DNA from: Rubellimicrobium arenae
GTDB taxonomy: Bacteria > Pseudomonadota > Alphaproteobacteria > Rhodobacterales > Rhodobacteraceae
Assembly: GCF_017916295.1 (NCBI RefSeq)
Contig: NZ_JAFMSS010000011.1
Coordinates: 1-64,000, forward strand
Direction of reading: 5' to 3'
DNA: 64,000 bases
Shown here: positions 15,889 to 23,956 of the stretch, piece after piece
Layout: every line of letters begins with the position of its first letter
How positions within the stretch are numbered: position 1 is the stretch's first letter
Notes under the pieces: generated by a model
Told to the model about the DNA's origin: nothing
The model's database searches: none
Seen by the model: only the letters and a program-made list of their open reading frames with translations
Translations under genes and position numbers: made by a program

Positions 15889-16377
15889 GTGTCCGAACAC
15901 TGCATCCAGTCCGCCCCTCGGCCGATGGTGAAAGAGACGGTCGAGACCACTGCCCCGGAGAGCAGGGCTCCTGCTGGATCGCGGCCGACGCTCGGCTTGT
16001 CCTTGGGCTCCACTTCGTCTGGACAGGGCCGGACGCCCCTGGCTACTCCCGTGACTCAGGAGCCGCAGGACTCCGCGTCGCAGCCTGGGGCGCAACTGAC
16101 CGCACTGGCCGAGTTGATGGACAACTGGGGCGCCGCACTGCCCCGATGGGACAGCCAGGTCGCGGAACCCTGGTTCTTCTTCCTTGAACGGGCATACAGC
16201 GCAGAGACCGGGCTGGCGGAGCGGCTGCGCCGCCTCCCGACCTGCCGACTGTCCATGTGTCCGCTGCGGGAGCAGGTGAGGCTGTCCCTCGCGGGCATCA
16301 GCGTGGAAACCGACAGGGGGCTCGCAGCGGCCTGCCAGGCCTGGGCCCAGGAGGCGCGGGTGCTCGGTCGGTCCTGA
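15889..16377 (+). CDS. hypothetical protein (162 aa)
   Basis: GTG start at 15889 behind GAGAGGG (6 bases). The first about 65 residues are Ser/Thr/Pro-rich and probably disordered. The rest looks folded and helical (TALAELMDNWGAALPRWDSQ, EPWFFFLERAYSAETGL, two nearby cysteines in TCRLSMC). Third codon positions become strongly G/C in the second half, which supports coding. No family recognised. A minus-strand frame across the same bases is judged a shadow. Confidence 0.5.
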   Translation: MSEHCIQSAPRPMVKETVETTAPESRAPAGSRPTLGLSLGSTSSGQGRTPLATPVTQEPQDSASQPGAQLTALAELMDNWGAALPRWDSQVAEPWFFFLERAYSAETGLAERLRRLPTCRLSMCPLREQVRLSLAGISVETDRGLAAACQAWAQEARVLGRS

Positions 16378-16753
16378 AGGTCGATGGCCCAAGCCGACAT
16401 CGTGCTCCGCAGTCCAGCTGGAGGCAGGCCGGTCCGCCTGGGCCTCCGTGCCGGGCCGCGCAGGTTGCAAGAACAGGCGCTGGGCAAGCAGGTTTTCAGT
16501 GCAGTCGACCCGAGCGATCATTCCATGAGTGCGGGCCTTCAGGCCCACTGTCCCGCGAAATGGCGTGCGCGCTTGATCGGTGACGCTGCCGGCCGGTCTG
16601 TCCCATCGGACGACCTTCAAAACGCAGCCAGGTGGTTGCTTCAAGGTCAGGAGTTCGAGAGGGGATGTCCCCCGTTACCGCCTTAGGATGGCCCTTCCAC
16701 CGGGCAGGTTGGGGCGGCCGGTTCTCAGGCCGGCCGGATCCCCGCGCCGGGCC
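16378..16753. other. gene-free stretch downstream of two convergent genes
   Basis: About 375 bases with no supported gene. A GC-rich imperfect dyad (GGCCGG/CCGGCC around 16715-16736) lies close behind the stop of the minus-strand dehydrogenase gene and may help end its transcript. Confidence 0.4.
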
Positions 16754-18070
16754 TTAAGGGGCAGCCGGCGCAGGCGGTGTCGGCTGCTCGGTCGGCGCGA
16801 CCCTCCAGATCGTGTTCGACAGGTCGTCGGCCACGATCAGTGCTCCGCGTGGGTCCACGGTCACCCCGACGGGCCGTCCGCGGGTGTTGTCCTCGTCCAG
16901 AAGGAACCCGGTCACGACATCGATGGGGTCGCCGGCTGGTCGGCCATCCCTGAACGGCACGAACACCACCTTGTAGCCCACCGGTTCGCTGCGGTTCCAA
17001 CTGCCATGCTCACCGACGAAGACCCCGTCTGCGAAGGCATCTCCCATGGCGGGGTTCGAGAACGCGACGCCAAGCGCGGCCACATGCGCCCCCAACGCGT
17101 AATCCGGCTTGATGGCGGAGGCGACCAGATCGGGGTTCTGCGGCTGCGCGCGCGTGTCGACGTTCTGGCCCCAGTAGCTGTAGGGCCAGCCGTAGAAGGC
17201 GCCCTCCTGCACCGATGTCAGGTAATCCGGGACGAGGTCGGGACCGATCTCGTCCCTTTCGTTGACGACTGCCCAAAGCTGGCCTGTCCCGGGCTGGATG
17301 GCCAGAGCGGTGGGATTCCGCAGGCCGGTGGCCAGGGGCCTGTGCGCGCCGGTCGCCACGTCGATCTCCCAGATCATGGCCCGGTTCTCTTCGGCTTCGA
17401 TGCCGCGCTCGGTGATGTTGCTGTTGGAGCCGATGCCGACATAGAGGAAACGGCCGTCGGCGCTGGCGGTCATCGCCTTGGTCCAGTGGTGGTTGATCTC
17501 CGACGGCAGCTCCGTGAGCGTCTCCGGCTCGCCATCCGCTTCGGTCTGGCCGTCGACGTAGTCGAACCGGACGACCGCGTCCTGGTTGGCCACATAAAGC
17601 GCACCATCCACCAAGGCGAGCCCATAGGGCGCATTCAGGCCGTCAGCGAAGACCCCCTGATATTCATAGGTGCCATCCCCGTCGGCATCGCGCAGCAGCG
17701 TCAGCCGATTCCCGCCTTTGACCGAGCTCTTGCCCAGGCTCTTGATGAACCCTGCGATCAGGTCCTTGGGACGTAGTGCCGGCGCGCCACCTCCGGTGCC
17801 TTCGGCGACCAGGATGTCGCCATTGGGCAGAACCAGGGTCTGACGCGGGATCATGAGATCCGTGGCGATAGGCGTGATCGTGTAGCCGTCGGGCACCGTC
17901 GGGAGATCCTCGCCCCACAGCGCGGGCCTTGGAATGGTCATGGAAGGAAGAAGGCCGCGGCTTGGCTCGGGCAGTTCGGGGTCCGAGCCGACCTGCGAGG
18001 AGGCAGACTGGCCCATGGCGAACATGGGGGCGGCCGCAAGTAGGCCGGTCAGCAGGAGCAGGCGCATCAT
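16754..18070 (-). CDS. PQQ-type (sorbosone/soluble glucose dehydrogenase-like) dehydrogenase, exported
   Basis: 438 aa beginning with a Sec signal peptide (MMRLLLLTGLLAAAPMFAMG). The remainder is a six-bladed beta-propeller of the GSDH/sorbosone dehydrogenase family: LVLPNGDILVAEG, GLNAPYGLALVDGALYVAN, HHWTKAMTASADGRFLYVGI, LATGLRNPTALAIQP, YGWPYSYWGQN and FVGEHGSWNRSEPVGYKVVF. Members oxidise sugars or aldoses in the periplasm with PQQ; the substrate here is unknown. Its ATG overlaps the stop of the DUF2231 gene by 4 bases (ATGA), so they form one operon. No PQQ synthesis genes are in the window. Confidence 0.88.
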   Translation of the reverse strand: MMRLLLLTGLLAAAPMFAMGQSASSQVGSDPELPEPSRGLLPSMTIPRPALWGEDLPTVPDGYTITPIATDLMIPRQTLVLPNGDILVAEGTGGGAPALRPKDLIAGFIKSLGKSSVKGGNRLTLLRDADGDGTYEYQGVFADGLNAPYGLALVDGALYVANQDAVVRFDYVDGQTEADGEPETLTELPSEINHHWTKAMTASADGRFLYVGIGSNSNITERGIEAEENRAMIWEIDVATGAHRPLATGLRNPTALAIQPGTGQLWAVVNERDEIGPDLVPDYLTSVQEGAFYGWPYSYWGQNVDTRAQPQNPDLVASAIKPDYALGAHVAALGVAFSNPAMGDAFADGVFVGEHGSWNRSEPVGYKVVFVPFRDGRPAGDPIDVVTGFLLDEDNTRGRPVGVTVDPRGALIVADDLSNTIWRVAPTEQPTPPAPAAP

Positions 18071-18498
18071 CTCATCTCCCTGACGCGAAGCCCGGAGAAG
18101 CCGATCCAGGCGGCCACGAGTGCCAGGGCCGTCGCCAGGATCGACAGGTACAAACCTTCGGGCATGGTAGCCCAGGCATCCTTGGCATGGACGAGGACGT
18201 TGATGAAGCCGGCCACCCAGGTGGCCAGGAGCAGGACAAAGTAGACCACCGCCCGGCCGCTACGGTAGTCGCGGCTGCGGATCAGGTTGATGAAAGCCCA
18301 AAGCAGGGCAAGGCCGCCTCCAAGAAGTCCGCCGGCGTTGAGCCAGGATGCAAAGTTCGCCCACTGAATCTCGAAGGTCCGCGAATAAGCGATGTCACAG
18401 ACGAGAGCGCTCAGGAACAAGGTGAACGGAAAAGCGAGCAGGATGGAGTGAAGCGGATGGAGCGGTCTCAAGGGACCCGGAGCGTATGTGGCAACCAC
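18067..18498 (-). CDS. DUF2231-family membrane protein
   Basis: 143 aa from GTG 18498, behind AAAGGAGG. Four hydrophobic helices (LHSILLAFPFTLFLSALVCD, WLNAGGLLGGGLALLWAFI, VVYFVLLLATWVAGFINVLV, LYLSILATALALVAAWIGF). It starts with HPLHS, typical of DUF2231. Often found beside PQQ sorbosone-type dehydrogenases, as here (4-base overlap), which suggests a membrane electron-transfer or anchoring partner (inference). A longer open frame upstream lacks a start site as good as this one. Confidence 0.85.
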   Translation of the reverse strand: MVATYAPGPLRPLHPLHSILLAFPFTLFLSALVCDIAYSRTFEIQWANFASWLNAGGLLGGGLALLWAFINLIRSRDYRSGRAVVYFVLLLATWVAGFINVLVHAKDAWATMPEGLYLSILATALALVAAWIGFSGLRVREMR

Positions 18499-18827
18499 GG
18501 TGCCTCCTTTGGGCTCACATTCGGCGGCGCGACCCCCGATCCAGCCGGGCGGTCGGGGACTCAATGCCTCGGGGGGGCGCAGGTTCCGGAGGGGGCGCCG
18601 ATCCCTTTGCCCCGATCCGCTCCACCGGAACCACCGCTTGGGTCCTGTCCCGCAGCGGGTCGGAGTCGGGTCAGGGGAGCTGCCGTGCAGGGCGGCCCGA
18701 CGGTGAGGCCCCGTGGACCTCGTCGGCGGACGGCTGAAGAAGGGGGTCAGGTGAGGGCGGAGTCACCCCGAATCAACCGCTCCCCCGGCGCACGGATCCA
18801 TCTGGTCCCGGGCCGAACCGCCGCCTG
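18499..18827. other. intergenic region between DUF2231 gene and kup
   Basis: Both neighbours are on the minus strand, so it should hold the end of kup and the promoter of the DUF2231-dehydrogenase operon. No clear terminator or promoter motif was recognised. Confidence 0.4.
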
Positions 18828-20726
18828 TCAGATCTCCACCTGACTTCCCAGCTCCACCACCCGGTTCGTCGGAAGCCGGAAGAACTCCATGGCGCTGGCG
18901 GCGTTGCGGACCATCAGGGCGAACAGCTTTTCCCTCCAGATGGCCATGCCGGGACGGTCCGAGGCGATCAGCGTCTGCCGACCCAAAAAGAAGCTCGTCT
19001 CCATCACCCGGAACGGAGCGCCGCAGGTCGAAACCTCGGCCAGCGCCGCGGGCACGTCCACTTCCTCCATGAAGCCGTAATGCAGGATCACGCGCCAGAA
19101 ACCATCGCCCAGCTGGACGGTTTCCGCGCGCCGCAGGGGCGCGACCCTGGGGATTTCCTCGACAACGACCGTCAGGAGAACGTTGCGGTCGTGGAGCACG
19201 CGGTTGTGCTTGAGGTTGTGGAGAAGCGCCGGCGGCACGGCCACCGGGTTGGAGGTCATGAACACCGCCGTCCCCGGGACCCGGATGGCCGAACGTCCGG
19301 CCGAGCGAACCACGACCTCGAGTGGCGTCGAGCCTTCCGCCAGACGCTCCTGAAGGAGCCGCCGCCCCGCGGACCAGGTCGTCAGGATGGTGAACACCAC
19401 GGCGCCCACGAGAAGCGGAAACCAGCCCCCGTCCGGAATCTTGGTGAGGTTCGACGCCAGGTAGGCGCCATCAACAAGCAGGAAGGGACCGATCACCGAC
19501 GCGACCAGCCAACGGTTCCAACGCCATATGGTGATGGCGAGGATCCCCAGAAGGCAAGTCGTGATGAACATCGTCCCCGTGACCGCGATCCCGTAAGCCG
19601 AGGCCAGCCGCGTCGATTCCTGGAACGCGAGGACCAGAAGGCCGACAAGGCCCATCAGGATCCAGTTGACCGAGGGAATGTAGATCTGCCCCGCCGCCGA
19701 CTCGCTGGTATGGAGCGTGCGGATGCGGGGCAGGAGGCCGAGCTGCACCGCCTGATGCGTCACGGAGAACGCCCCGGAGATCACCGCCTGACTGGCGATG
19801 ACGGTAGCGAGCGTCGCGATGAGCACGAGCGGCAGCCGCGCCCAGTCGGGCGCCATCAGATAGAAGGGGTTCGAGATGGCCTCGGGCTGGTCGAGCAGGA
19901 GCGCCCCCTGGCCCATGTAGTTGAGCATGAGGCAGGGCCAGACCAGTGTCAGCCAGGAGAGCGCGATGGGACGCCGGCCAAAATGGCCCATGTCGGCGTA
20001 AAGGGCTTCGGCGCCCGTGACCGCCAGCACCACCGAACCCAGGGCCAGGAAGGCGAGGGCCGGATCCAAGGCGAAGAACCTGACCGCCCACAGGGGGTTT
20101 AGGATGCCCAGGATCTCGGGATGATGGACCATGTTGGCCACGCCCAAAATGGCCAGGGTGGCGAAGTAGACGAGGACGATGGGCCCGAACACTGAGCCGA
20201 CACGGGCCGTCCCGCGCGCCTGAATCAGGAAAAGTCCGACGAGAATGATAAGGGCAAGGGGGAGCACGAGTGGTTCGAGCCGCGCCTCGACCACGGTCAG
20301 CCCCTCGACGGCCGAAAGGACCGAGATGGCCGGCGTGATGATGGCATCTCCATAGAAGAGAGCCGTCGCAAGCACGCCGAGGACAAGGAGGGCGGTCGAG
20401 CGCTGTCCGCCAAGGCCCCGGGACACCAGCGCAAGCAGGGCGAGGCTGCCGCCCTCGCCGCGGTTGTCGGCCCGCAGCACGATGGCGACGTACTTGAGCG
20501 TCACGACCAGGGTCATGGTCCAGAAGATCAGGCTCAGGACGCCGTAGATGTGCATCTCGTCCAGCACGAGCGGATGGGGGCCGATGAAGCTTTCCTTCAT
20601 GGCATAAAGCGGACTGGTGCCGATGTCGCCGAACACCACGCCCACGGCTCCGACGGCGAGCTTGAGAAAGCCGTCGCTGGGGTGGGACCGGTCCGAACTG
20701 TCGGCGGTCGAAGGGAGGGATGTCAT
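18828..20726 (-). CDS. kup: Kup potassium uptake protein
   Basis: 632 aa from ATG 20726 (AAGGAC 6 bases upstream), close to the usual 620-630. The signature GVVFGDIGTSPLYA lies in the first helix, followed by about 12 membrane segments (GDAIITPAISVLSAVEGL, TGAEALYADMGHFG, SVNWILMGLVG) and a C-terminal cytoplasmic domain of about 170 aa. Kup is a K+/H+ symporter of the KUP/HAK/KT family. It is divergent from kdpD-like and kdpE-like genes across 148 bases, so KdpE probably binds there and controls it (inference). An open frame extends further upstream, but the family N-terminus fits ATG 20726. Confidence 0.96.
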   Translation of the reverse strand: MTSLPSTADSSDRSHPSDGFLKLAVGAVGVVFGDIGTSPLYAMKESFIGPHPLVLDEMHIYGVLSLIFWTMTLVVTLKYVAIVLRADNRGEGGSLALLALVSRGLGGQRSTALLVLGVLATALFYGDAIITPAISVLSAVEGLTVVEARLEPLVLPLALIILVGLFLIQARGTARVGSVFGPIVLVYFATLAILGVANMVHHPEILGILNPLWAVRFFALDPALAFLALGSVVLAVTGAEALYADMGHFGRRPIALSWLTLVWPCLMLNYMGQGALLLDQPEAISNPFYLMAPDWARLPLVLIATLATVIASQAVISGAFSVTHQAVQLGLLPRIRTLHTSESAAGQIYIPSVNWILMGLVGLLVLAFQESTRLASAYGIAVTGTMFITTCLLGILAITIWRWNRWLVASVIGPFLLVDGAYLASNLTKIPDGGWFPLLVGAVVFTILTTWSAGRRLLQERLAEGSTPLEVVVRSAGRSAIRVPGTAVFMTSNPVAVPPALLHNLKHNRVLHDRNVLLTVVVEEIPRVAPLRRAETVQLGDGFWRVILHYGFMEEVDVPAALAEVSTCGAPFRVMETSFFLGRQTLIASDRPGMAIWREKLFALMVRNAASAMEFFRLPTNRVVELGSQVEI

Positions 20727-20874
20727 GTGCAGGTCCTTGGGCCCGATCGGTTGCGTGCTGGACCGATGATATGAGCCGACCGGCATAAGGAAGCGCGGGG
20801 CAAGTCCGGCCATGACCGTAAGGATTCCGTAAAGACGGCTCGCGTCTGGCGCGGCAACGCGTAGGTTCACGCCC

Positions 20875-22386
20875 ATGCGCTACCGACCACCCGTTCTGTT
20901 CGACATCCGTGCCTACGCGGAGACACTGATCGCCGTGTCGCTCGTCACAGCCGGCGCGTTGATCGCGGGGACCGTGCTGTCCTCGGATTCCGCCGACCTG
21001 CTGTACCTTTTGCCCGTTCTGGTCGCCGCCAGCCTGCATGGCCTGGGGTCCGGCCTGTTTGCGGCCGTGCTTGGGGCGCTTGCCTACAATTTCTTCTTCA
21101 CCGTGCCGCTGCATACGTTCAGGATCAGCCGCTCGGGCGACCTTATCACCGTGCTGGTGCTCCTCGCCGTCGCGCTGGTCACGGGGCACCTGACGGCTCA
21201 GCTTCGGAGGCGGGCACGCGATGCGGCCGCGCGGGCGGAACGGGACGCCAGCCTTGCGGCCTTTGCGCGGGTGCTGGTGGGGCCGCTCGGTGACGAGGCC
21301 CTGGGCCACGGGATCTGCAGCGAGACGGGCCGCCTGATGGACGCCAACGCCGTTCTCGTGGTGCCGGACGATGGCCGTTCCCGGCTGCTTTCGAGCGAAC
21401 CTCACATGGACGAACTCGACGCCTTTGCGGCGGAGGCGGCAGAGGAAGCCATGTCGCGGCGGGCGACGACGGGCCGTGGCTCCTCCATCGTCGCCGGGTC
21501 GGACTGGACGTTCCACCCGCTGGCTACGTCGGACAGGGTGGTGGGCGCCCTCGGGTTCGCGCGCGACGATGGCCGTCCGCCGGTCGAGCCGGGGCGCGAG
21601 CCCCTGTTGGCGACGCTGCTCGATCAGGCGGCGCTCGCGCTCGAACGGCAGCGCCTGGCCCGGGAGGTGGCAGAGGTCGCGCGCTTGCGTGAACAGGACC
21701 GGCTGCGCCGTGCCCTCCTGTCCTCGGTCAGTCACGACCTTCGCACCCCGCTGACCTCGATCGTCGCAACGGCGGCAGAGCTTCGACGGGACGGCCGCAG
21801 CGATCCCGCCGCTGTCGGTCTTCTCGAAGACGAGGCACGTCGGCTCGATCGGTATGTCTCGAACCTCCTGGACATGGTGCGGCTTGAGGCCGGGGCGCTT
21901 CGGCTGCGGCTGGAGCCGGTGGATCTCCCCGATGCCGTCGCCGCGGTCGAACGCGATCTTGGCCGGGTCCGGGGCGCGGGTCGTCTACGCGGCGAGGTGC
22001 CGGCCGATCTTCCGCTGGTCCGGCTGGACCCTCAGCTTCTCCATCACTGTCTGCTGAATCTCGCCGACAATGCGTTGCGGCATGGGGGCACCGGACCCGT
22101 CACGATCCGCGCCGAACAGATCCAGGATGGGCTGGTTCTCGAGATCCTCGACAGTGGCCCGGGCCTGAGGCTTGGCCAGGAGGGACGGATCTTCGACAGC
22201 TTCGTACGCCTCGACGGCTCGGACCGGCAGGGCGGCACGGGGCTGGGCCTCGCCATCGTGAAGGGGTTCGCCGAAGCCATGGGCCTGTCGGTCGTGGCGG
22301 GAAACCGGCCTCAGGGCGGTGCGGCCTTCGTCCTGCGGATCCCTGCGCGGCTCCTGATCGACGATTTGCGGGCCGAAGCCGGATGA
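20875..22386 (+). CDS. kdpD: KdpD-like sensor histidine kinase lacking the N-terminal KdpD/Usp domains
   Basis: 503 aa, against about 900 for full KdpD. It starts directly with the four-helix DUF4118 module (TLIAVSLVTAGALIAGTV, LLYLLPVLVAASLHG, FAAVLGALAYNFFFTVPLHT, ITVLVLLAVALVTGHL). Then come a GAF-like segment (125-255), HisKA with His287 in SSVSHDLRTPLTS, and HATPase (LADNALRHG, DSGPGL, GGTGLGLAIVKG). The Walker-type KdpD sensory region and the Usp domain are absent. Its stop overlaps kdpE by 4 bases. No kdpFABC is present; divergent kup is the obvious target. Confidence 0.9.
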   Translation: MRYRPPVLFDIRAYAETLIAVSLVTAGALIAGTVLSSDSADLLYLLPVLVAASLHGLGSGLFAAVLGALAYNFFFTVPLHTFRISRSGDLITVLVLLAVALVTGHLTAQLRRRARDAAARAERDASLAAFARVLVGPLGDEALGHGICSETGRLMDANAVLVVPDDGRSRLLSSEPHMDELDAFAAEAAEEAMSRRATTGRGSSIVAGSDWTFHPLATSDRVVGALGFARDDGRPPVEPGREPLLATLLDQAALALERQRLAREVAEVARLREQDRLRRALLSSVSHDLRTPLTSIVATAAELRRDGRSDPAAVGLLEDEARRLDRYVSNLLDMVRLEAGALRLRLEPVDLPDAVAAVERDLGRVRGAGRLRGEVPADLPLVRLDPQLLHHCLLNLADNALRHGGTGPVTIRAEQIQDGLVLEILDSGPGLRLGQEGRIFDSFVRLDGSDRQGGTGLGLAIVKGFAEAMGLSVVAGNRPQGGAAFVLRIPARLLIDDLRAEAG

Positions 22387-23084
22387 GCGGCCCGCCCCGC
22401 GACAAGGTCCTGGTCGTCGATGACGAGCCGCAGATCCGGCGCCTGCTGCGGGTGGCGCTCGAACGTGCGGGCTATGACGTCCTGGAGGCCGCCACCGCGC
22501 GCGAGGCCCTGAGCCGGATCGACATCGAGAAGCCCGGTCTCGTGCTTCTCGACCTGGGCCTGCCGGACCGGGACGGACTGGAGTTCCTCCCGCTGATCAG
22601 GATCCGGAGCGCGGCCAAGGTGCTCGTCGTCTCGGCGCGTGAGGCGACCGAGGAGAAGGTGGCCGCGCTCGACCTGGGGGCCGACGACTTCGTCACCAAG
22701 CCCTTCGACACCGATGAGCTTCTCGCACGGGTGCGCGTGGCCTTGCGGCAGCGCACGGCTGCCCAGGTGGGATCCGACGCCCGGCAGTTCGAGGACGTGG
22801 TCGTGGATATCGCGAACCGTGTCGTCCGACGGGCTGGCAAAGAGGTCCATCTGACGCCCAAGGAGTGGGGCCTTCTGGTCGAGATCGTCCGCCATCCCGG
22901 ACGGGTCGTGACTCATGCCCAGCTTCTCCGCACGATCTGGGGGCCGGCGCACGAGCATGACGTGGAATACCTGCGGGTTACGGTCCGGAACCTGCGCGCC
23001 AAGCTCGAGGCTGATCCGTCCGCTCCAAGGCTCATCGTCAATGAGCCCGGGGTGGGCTACCGCATCGTTGTCGACAGGCCATAG
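22383..23084 (+). CDS. kdpE: KdpE-like OmpR-family response regulator
   Basis: 233 aa. Receiver (about 7-120) with DD14-15, phosphoacceptor Asp57 in LVLLDLGLPDRDG and Lys106 in VTKPFD. Winged-helix DNA-binding domain (about 135-228): LTPKEWGLLVEIVRHPGRVV, YLRVTVRNLRAKLE, NEPGVGYRIV. It overlaps the kinase gene by 4 bases, the standard kdpDE arrangement. Predicted to be phosphorylated by the neighbouring kinase and to control kup and/or genes outside the window. Confidence 0.93.
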   Translation: MSGPPRDKVLVVDDEPQIRRLLRVALERAGYDVLEAATAREALSRIDIEKPGLVLLDLGLPDRDGLEFLPLIRIRSAAKVLVVSAREATEEKVAALDLGADDFVTKPFDTDELLARVRVALRQRTAAQVGSDARQFEDVVVDIANRVVRRAGKEVHLTPKEWGLLVEIVRHPGRVVTHAQLLRTIWGPAHEHDVEYLRVTVRNLRAKLEADPSAPRLIVNEPGVGYRIVVDRP

Positions 23085-23307
23085 CTGCGCCGGTCGCCAG
23101 CCGTTCATCCGGTCAGAGCCGACCGCCGGACCTGTGCACGGACTCCAGTACGGCCTGCCAGCAAGGTCCCGACCGGGGCAGGGATAGTGGGTTCCTGGGC
23201 ACGCATGAGGTCCTTCCCTGGCCAGCCGGTTGCCACCGAACGGACCCTTGGTCCGATGCTGCGCGAGCTGGATCCATCGGCACGTTCGGCGCAGGAACCG
23301 ACCCAGA

Positions 23308-23544
23308 TCAGGCTGCAGCTGGTCCGAGGCGAGCGATCGCAGCGTTGCGAAGGGCGCGCGTGGCCAGGACGGTCGCGATTGCCTCGTCAAGTTGGGCGAG
23401 TTCAGAAGCAGCGGCGGACTGGGCCGCGACATCGCCCGCAAGCCGTGCGGCACCCAGACGGATGTTCGCCCGCGTGCGGCGGATGTTGAGCTCGCTCAGT
23501 AGGTCGCCGCCTGGGCTGGAATCCGTGCTCCACTGGCTGGTCAT
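23308..23544 (-). CDS. small Ala-rich helical protein (78 aa), unknown
   Basis: ATG at 23544 with GGAG 8 bases upstream. After about 12 polar residues the product is a long Ala/Leu/Arg amphipathic helix (LLSELNIRRTRANIRLGAAR, SELAQLDEAIATVLATRALR). Codon use matches real genes here. Style and size resemble the coiled-coil protein at 10774-11061, but no family is recognised. Confidence 0.5.
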   Translation of the reverse strand: MTSQWSTDSSPGGDLLSELNIRRTRANIRLGAARLAGDVAAQSAAASELAQLDEAIATVLATRALRNAAIARLGPAAA

Positions 23545-23956
23545 GGAAAGGCTCCGGTTACAATCGTGAATTGCTGCTGCCGAAAGGCGTCGTCATGCGA
23601 CATCGTTGAATGATGCCGTCATAATCCGCCGCCCGACGTGGGCCGAGTGGGGAATTCCGGCCTTGGCTGCGAAGGGGCGCGCCGACCCATGTGACCCGCG
23701 CGACTGGTCGGAATCCGTCCTCCCGTCGCGCAACCGGCGGTCGCGGCGTGGACGGCCTGAGGTCATGGCGTTCCACTCATCCGGGCCGATCACCATGGCA
23801 AGCGCGCCACAGCTGGTCGGCCTAGGGTCGTCGCAAAGGAGGGAGGCGGTTTGACCATGTCCCGGGAGGGCCGTAGGCAGACCCACGCCAGCGAGACGCT
23901 CGCGACCCTGGTCGCGCCGGGCCAGCCATCCCCCTATCCTGACCCCGGAATCGTCC
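23545..23956. other. regulatory/gene-free stretch before the siderophore receptor
   Basis: About 410 bases. A short AT-rich patch (23555-23630) could hold promoters for the flanking divergent genes. No Fur-box-like AT-rich palindrome was recognised next to the receptor start. A plus-strand frame at 23606-23854 has no motif or clear ribosome-binding site and was not called. Confidence 0.4.
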
